Assembly (NCBI RefSeq): GCF_016127315.1
Contig: NZ_CP065997.1
Coordinates: 1,116,001 to 1,180,000 of the forward strand
Length of the DNA: 64,000 bases
Direction: 5' to 3'
Source of the DNA: Achromobacter deleyi
GTDB lineage: Bacteria; Pseudomonadota; Gammaproteobacteria; Burkholderiales; Burkholderiaceae_B
The stretch's first letter is position 1, and each line of letters begins with the position of its first letter. The translations under genes were made by a program, and so were the position numbers. Of this stretch, positions 60,078 to 64,000 are shown one piece after another. Below the pieces are notes generated by a model. It saw nothing but the letters and a program-made list of their open reading frames with translations, had not been told where the DNA came from and made no database searches.

Positions 60078-61844
60078 TCAGCCGAGCGTCGCGCGGCTGT
60101 AGCCATGCGCCAGCGCGGCCGGCAGCGCCGCCGCGTTCAGCACGATGCGGTAGCCGCGGAATCCGAACATCGCCCGCAGCTGCGGTTCGGCGCGGGGGTC
60201 CAGCGCCACGCATTGCACCCGCAGGCCGCGGCGGCGCAGCGCCAGCACCGCCTCGCGCGCGTCGTCCACCAGGTAGCGCGGGTCGTGCACGTCGATGTCC
60301 GATGGCGCGCCGTCGGTGACGACGATGAGGGCGCGCCGCTCGCCCGGCGTGCGCAGCGCCAGCTCGCCGGCATGGCGCAGCGCGGCGCCCAGGCGCGTGG
60401 AATAACGGGCCCGGGCCGCCGCGATGCGGCCCAGCGCTGCGCCCGTGGGCGCGGCGCCGGCATCCAGCAGGCGGTAGTAGTGCACGGCGGCGCGCGTGTC
60501 CGAGCAGAAGCCATGCACCGCAATGCGGTCGCCGTGCCCGGCCACGGCGCCCACCAGCAGCGCGGCCGCGCGCTTCTCCAGATCGAGCACCGTGGCGCCA
60601 TCCCGCGGCGCGGGGTCGTTGGCCGAGGCCGACAGGTCCAGCAGCACCAGCGTGCTGCAGACGCCGGGCTGGCTGCCCGGCCGCTGGAAGAAACGCGCGT
60701 CCGGCGCCAGGTCCAGGCGGCGGTCGATCATGACTTCGATGGCCGCGTTCAGGTCGATGTCATCGCCCTCCCATTGGCGCCGCAGGCGCCGCGCCCGGTC
60801 CAGGCGACGCGAGCGCGGCAGCACCAGCCGCTGCTGCCGCAGCCCCGCCAGCAGCGGCGCATCGGCGCGCCAGCCGGGCAGGCGTTCGATCACGGTGCAC
60901 CAGTCCGGCCGGCTGCGCGCCAGCCGGTAGTCCCATTCGGGATAGCCGTAGCGGCCCAGTTCGACGTCTTCGTCCGACGCCGCCTGGGCATCGCCGGGCG
61001 CCGCCTCGCGCGCCTGCGGCGCCGCGCCCTGGCTGCCCAGGGCCAGCGCGAGCGGCGGCTCCGCGGCCTCGCCGTAGTCCCACAGGTAGCTGTTGTCGTC
61101 ACGGTAGGCCACCGGCACCAGGTACTGCAGCGGATTGAAGCGCACCCGCATCTGCCCCAGGTCGTTGGCCAGCAACGAGGCCAGCCGGCGGAACGCGGCG
61201 ATATCGGCCAGGTCGGCGGCGGCCTGCGCCTCGAACAGGTCGCGCGCCTTGTTGACCCAATGGTTGTCGTCGCGCAGCGCGGGATCCATCAGCAGGCGGC
61301 ACAGGCGCTGCACCAGCGCGGTGAAGCTCAGGTCGGCCGGATCGGGCGGCGGCGGGACGAACGGACGGAACCAGCGCCGCACGCCGGGGTATAGGTTCGC
61401 CAGCACGCGCTCCACGCGCGCGTCCTCGATGGCGGACACCACCGCCAGGCCCATCGGCTTGAGGCTGGCGACCGGTTGGGCCATGGGCGAATACAGCAGG
61501 TGCGCGGCCGCGTGCGCCACGGCGGCGCGGCGCAACGCGGCGGCATCCCGCGCAACGCCGTCCGACGCATCGACGCGCGGCATGGCGGCCGCCGACGTCG
61601 CCTCGCCCGCCATTGCTTCGTCCTGCGCGCCCGCAGGCAGCAATAGATGCATGGCCGTCAGCACCGGCCGCGGCGGCGCGCCCGCCGCTTGCGCGTCCAT
61701 CGACTCCACCACCATGGCGCGCCCGGTCAGGCCGCACAGCAGCCACGACAGCCCCGGCCGGGCAGGGTCCGGCGCGGCCGAACGCACCCGCGCGACCGCC
61801 GCGCCCTCTCCTTCCCCCGGCGAATGCAGGCCGCGCATCGTCAT
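60078..61844 (-). CDS. VWA-domain protein of the NorD/CbbO type in the amide operon
   Basis: A 588-residue cytoplasmic protein. The C-terminal von Willebrand A domain (about 405-585) has the MIDAS motif DLSAS in TLVLLDLSASAND and a later TDGAPSD. The N-terminal two thirds are helical and include the VERVLANLYPGVRRWF region found in NorD relatives. The start overlaps the stop of the AAA+ gene (ATGA). NorQ/NorD and CbbQ/CbbO pairs remodel or activate metalloenzymes or Rubisco; here the pair sits between amidase and amide sensor, so the amidase or its transporter is the suggested client. That is inference. A 91-bp gap separates it from amiC. Confidence 0.82.
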   Translation of the reverse strand: MTMRGLHSPGEGEGAAVARVRSAAPDPARPGLSWLLCGLTGRAMVVESMDAQAAGAPPRPVLTAMHLLLPAGAQDEAMAGEATSAAAMPRVDASDGVARDAAALRRAAVAHAAAHLLYSPMAQPVASLKPMGLAVVSAIEDARVERVLANLYPGVRRWFRPFVPPPPDPADLSFTALVQRLCRLLMDPALRDDNHWVNKARDLFEAQAAADLADIAAFRRLASLLANDLGQMRVRFNPLQYLVPVAYRDDNSYLWDYGEAAEPPLALALGSQGAAPQAREAAPGDAQAASDEDVELGRYGYPEWDYRLARSRPDWCTVIERLPGWRADAPLLAGLRQQRLVLPRSRRLDRARRLRRQWEGDDIDLNAAIEVMIDRRLDLAPDARFFQRPGSQPGVCSTLVLLDLSASANDPAPRDGATVLDLEKRAAALLVGAVAGHGDRIAVHGFCSDTRAAVHYYRLLDAGAAPTGAALGRIAAARARYSTRLGAALRHAGELALRTPGERRALIVVTDGAPSDIDVHDPRYLVDDAREAVLALRRRGLRVQCVALDPRAEPQLRAMFGFRGYRIVLNAAALPAALAHGYSRATLG

Positions 61845-62647
61845 TCCAGGTTGGCGTCGATCAACGCCCGCAACGCCGCCGCCATGTCGGGGTCGTCGGT
61901 CAGGGCGCGCGTCATGGTCATGTCGCAGCTCTCGGCCGGACTGACACCGTCGCGGATCAGCACGCCGGCATAGATCAGCATGCGGGTCGACACGCCTTCG
62001 TCCAGGCCATGGTGCTTGAGCTCGCGCGAACTGTGCGCGATGCGCACCAGCCGGCGCGCCAGGTCGGCGTCGATGCCGGCCTCGTGCGCCACGATCGCGG
62101 CTTCATGCCCGGCGTCGGGATAGTCGAAATCCAGCGCGACGAAACGCTGGCGCGTGGACGGCTTGAGGTCCTTGGCGCTGCTCTGGTAGCCGGGGTTGTA
62201 CGACACCACCAGCTGGAAATCGGGATGCGCATGGACCACCTCGCCCTTCTTGTCCAGCGGCAGGATGCGGCGCGCGTCGGTCAGCGGATGGATCACCACC
62301 GTGGTGTCCTGGCGCGCCTCGACCACTTCGTCCAGGTAGCAGATGCCGCCGTGGCGCACCGCCAGCGTCAGCGGGCCGTCGTGCCAGGCGGTGCCATCGG
62401 CATCCAGCAGGTAGCGGCCCACCAGGTCGGAAGCCGTCATGTCCTCGTTGCAGGCCAGCGTCACCAGCGGCCGGCCGAGCTTCCAGGCCATGTATTCCAC
62501 GAAGCGCGTCTTGCCGCAGCCGGTGGGGCCCTTCAGGATCAGCGGCAGCCGGTGCGCATAGGCATGCGCGTACAGCTCGGCCTCGCGGCCGCTGGGACGG
62601 TAATAGGGTTCTTGCGCAATCCGGTAGGAGTCGAGCGGAGCGGCCAC
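61841..62647 (-). CDS. MoxR-type AAA+ ATPase (NorQ/CbbQ/NirQ family) in the amide operon
   Basis: A 268-residue ATPase. Walker A is GPTGCGKT (about 41-48), Walker B ICYLDEVVEA (about 101-110), and sensor-type segment VVSYNPGYQ (about 147-155). The GTG start at 62647 has no strong ribosome site. It is 61 bp downstream of amiE and coupled to the VWA gene. In Pseudomonas aeruginosa the amidase operon also carries an ATPase gene, amiB, after amiE; this protein holds the same position, but orthology is not shown here. With the VWA protein it forms a typical MoxR-VWA chaperone pair. Confidence 0.88.
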   Translation of the reverse strand: MAAPLDSYRIAQEPYYRPSGREAELYAHAYAHRLPLILKGPTGCGKTRFVEYMAWKLGRPLVTLACNEDMTASDLVGRYLLDADGTAWHDGPLTLAVRHGGICYLDEVVEARQDTTVVIHPLTDARRILPLDKKGEVVHAHPDFQLVVSYNPGYQSSAKDLKPSTRQRFVALDFDYPDAGHEAAIVAHEAGIDADLARRLVRIAHSSRELKHHGLDEGVSTRMLIYAGVLIRDGVSPAESCDMTMTRALTDDPDMAAALRALIDANLE

Positions 62648-62708
62648 GGCGTGGATCCTGTGCAGCGGTCCGGCCGGCGCGCGGCCGGACCTGGCGAACG
62701 AAAGGGAA

Positions 62709-63746
62709 CTAGCGGTGTTGCGGCGCCTCGTTGGGGATGCCGTCGATCGGGCATTCCGGCGTGCCCACGGTCGAGCGCGTGAACGACTCGACCTGCTTGC
62801 GCGTGCCTTCCGGATCGTTGATCCAGTTGGCGTAGAAGTTGTAGGGGCAGGCGGCGACGCCGGTGGCCTCCTCGCCGGAATTGATCTTGCCGGTGTAGCC
62901 GCGATGCACCAGCTTGAAAAGGTGGTTCTGCGACTGCATGTTCTTGCGCGCGTCGCGGATCAGGCTGGTGGAAAGCTCGGCGTACTGGATGCCCATTTCC
63001 TCCTCGCCGCATTCGCCCAGCGTGCGGCCGTCGAAGCCGATGATGGCGGAGTGGCCGAAGTAGGAATAGACGCCGTCGAAGCCGGCCGCGTTGGCCACCG
63101 CCACGTAGACGTTGTTCATCCACGCCATGGCCTTGGACACCATCACCTGCTGGTCCTTGGCCGGGTACATGTAGCCCTGGCAGCGCACGATCAGCTCGGC
63201 GCCGCGCATGGCGCAGTCGCGCCAGATCTCGGGATAGTTGCCGTCATCGCAGATGATGAGGCTGATCTTCAGTCCCTTGGGGCCGTCCGACACGTAGGTG
63301 CAGTCGCCCGGATACCAGCCCTCGATCGGCACCCACGGCATGATCTTGCGGTACTTCTGCACGATCTCGCCCTGGTTGTTCATCAGGATCAGCGTGTTGT
63401 AGGGCGCCTTGTTGGGATGCTCCTCGTGGCGCTCGCCGGTCAGCGAGAACACGCCCCAGACGTTGGCGCGGCGGCAGGCCTCGGCGAACACGGCGGTCTC
63501 CTCGCCGGGAATGGCCGAGGCGGTGTCGTACATCTCCTTGGCGTCGTACATGATGCCGTGGGTCGAGTACTCGGGGAAGATGACCAGGTCCATGCCGGGC
63601 AGGCCGCGCTTCATGCCCACCACCATGTCGGCGATCTTGCGGGCGTTGTCCATCACCTCGGCCTTGGTGTGCAGGCGCGGCATCTTGTAGTTCACGACGG
63701 CCACGCCCACGCAATCGTTGCTGCTGGAGATATCTCCGTGTCTCAT
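62709..63746 (-). CDS. amiE: Aliphatic amidase
   Basis: A 345-residue nitrilase-superfamily enzyme that hydrolyses short aliphatic amides such as acetamide and propionamide to acid and ammonia. The catalytic triad is exactly placed: E59 in IFPEYST, K134 in YRKIMPW and C166 in IICDDGN. The N-terminus [11 protein letters not shown] and overall length match AmiE rather than formamidase AmiF. GAGGAG precedes the ATG. It starts 25 bp after the urea/amide transporter ATPase gene, so uptake and hydrolysis are one operon on the minus strand. Confidence 0.95.
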   Translation of the reverse strand: MRHGDISSSNDCVGVAVVNYKMPRLHTKAEVMDNARKIADMVVGMKRGLPGMDLVIFPEYSTHGIMYDAKEMYDTASAIPGEETAVFAEACRRANVWGVFSLTGERHEEHPNKAPYNTLILMNNQGEIVQKYRKIMPWVPIEGWYPGDCTYVSDGPKGLKISLIICDDGNYPEIWRDCAMRGAELIVRCQGYMYPAKDQQVMVSKAMAWMNNVYVAVANAAGFDGVYSYFGHSAIIGFDGRTLGECGEEEMGIQYAELSTSLIRDARKNMQSQNHLFKLVHRGYTGKINSGEEATGVAACPYNFYANWINDPEGTRKQVESFTRSTVGTPECPIDGIPNEAPQHR

Positions 63747-63771
63747 GACAATGCTCCTCGTTGGTTGACGG

Positions 63772-64000
63772 TCATACCGTCAGGAAAGACCTGATCTTGT
63801 CCTGGTCCACGCCGGCCCGGCCGGCCTCGTGCACGATGCGGCCCCGGTCGATGACCAGGAAGCGGTCGGCCAGGTCCAGCGCGAAACCCAGCATCTGTTC
63901 GGAGACGACGATGGCGAAGCCGCGCTCTTGCCGCAGCGCGTTCAGCGCCCGCGCGATGTCCTTGATGATGGAAGGCTGGATGCCCTCGGTGGGTTCGTCC
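63772..64000 (-). CDS. urtE: Urea/amide ABC transporter ATP-binding protein UrtE-like, truncated by window end
   Basis: Only the C-terminal 75 or so residues are visible. The frame reads [15 protein letters not shown] at the window edge, which is Walker B plus the D-loop with the wording usual in UrtE/LivF-type ATPases of urea and short-chain amide importers. It continues with [17 protein letters not shown] (the switch region, where His is replaced by Gln) and ends in DKIRSFLTV. The N-terminal part lies beyond base 64000. Its position before amiE suggests an importer for amides or urea in place of the AmiS channel. Confidence 0.85.
   Translation of the reverse strand, partial: DEPTEGIQPSIIKDIARALNALRQERGFAIVVSEQMLGFALDLADRFLVIDRGRIVHEAGRAGVDQDKIRSFLTV

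Overview
The window is high-GC, gene-dense DNA of a non-phage bacterial chromosome, most like the family Alcaligenaceae (Achromobacter or Bordetella). The evidence is two Bug/TctC periplasmic binding proteins, many LysR regulators, abundant CoA-thioester enzymes, a complete atpIBEFHAGDC operon next to hemE, priA and rep, and strong C/G-ending codon preference. The genus is inferred from gene content only. There is no CRISPR array, rRNA, prophage or intact transposase.

Layout. 1-2072: end of a DHA2-type MFS pump and a LysR regulator. 2302-3548: tRNA-Arg(CCG) and a membrane-anchored dihaem cytochrome c5. 3638-11609: acyl-CoA genes (3-hydroxyacyl-CoA dehydrogenase, class III CoA-transferase, acyl-CoA dehydrogenase with its TetR repressor, nitronate monooxygenase, two crotonases). 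11709-12932: NAD(P)HX dehydratase and a small unknown protein with a strong promoter. 13427-26531: a peptide or acyl-amino-acid uptake and hydrolysis cluster with two paralogous binding proteins, LysR, M20 and M14-like metallohydrolases, a complete Dpp-type ABC transporter, an alpha/beta hydrolase and a second M20 enzyme. 27439-33241: a DapD of the long type, a GlxA-type regulator, an SDR, a class II amidotransferase, threonine aldolase and an AraC regulator. 33301-39869: rep, priA, hemE and an orphan Fis-type regulator. 40064-47561: the F1Fo ATP synthase operon on the minus strand. 47889-58199: a DUF1254 protein, a crotonase, an M61 peptidase, a CoA-transferase pair between two Bug proteins, LysR and a maleate-isomerase-like enzyme. 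58203-64000: an aliphatic amide operon, urtE-amiE-norQ-like-norD-like-amiC-amiR, cut by the window end.

The most striking structure is not a gene. Four intergenic copies of an element of about 260-290 bp (6565-6856, 26565-26856, 52384-52670, and inverted 27094-27354) share a conserved core of about 100 bp. The core is enclosed by long arms of 31-32 bp and followed by a 34-nt hairpin. Arm sequences differ strongly between copies, but within each copy the two arms pair at 31/31 to 31/32 positions, and the outer stem of the trailing hairpin behaves the same way. This is covariation across dispersed copies. The flanking DNA is rich in G/T on the strand the element points along, and two upstream genes lose their normal codon bias as they approach it.
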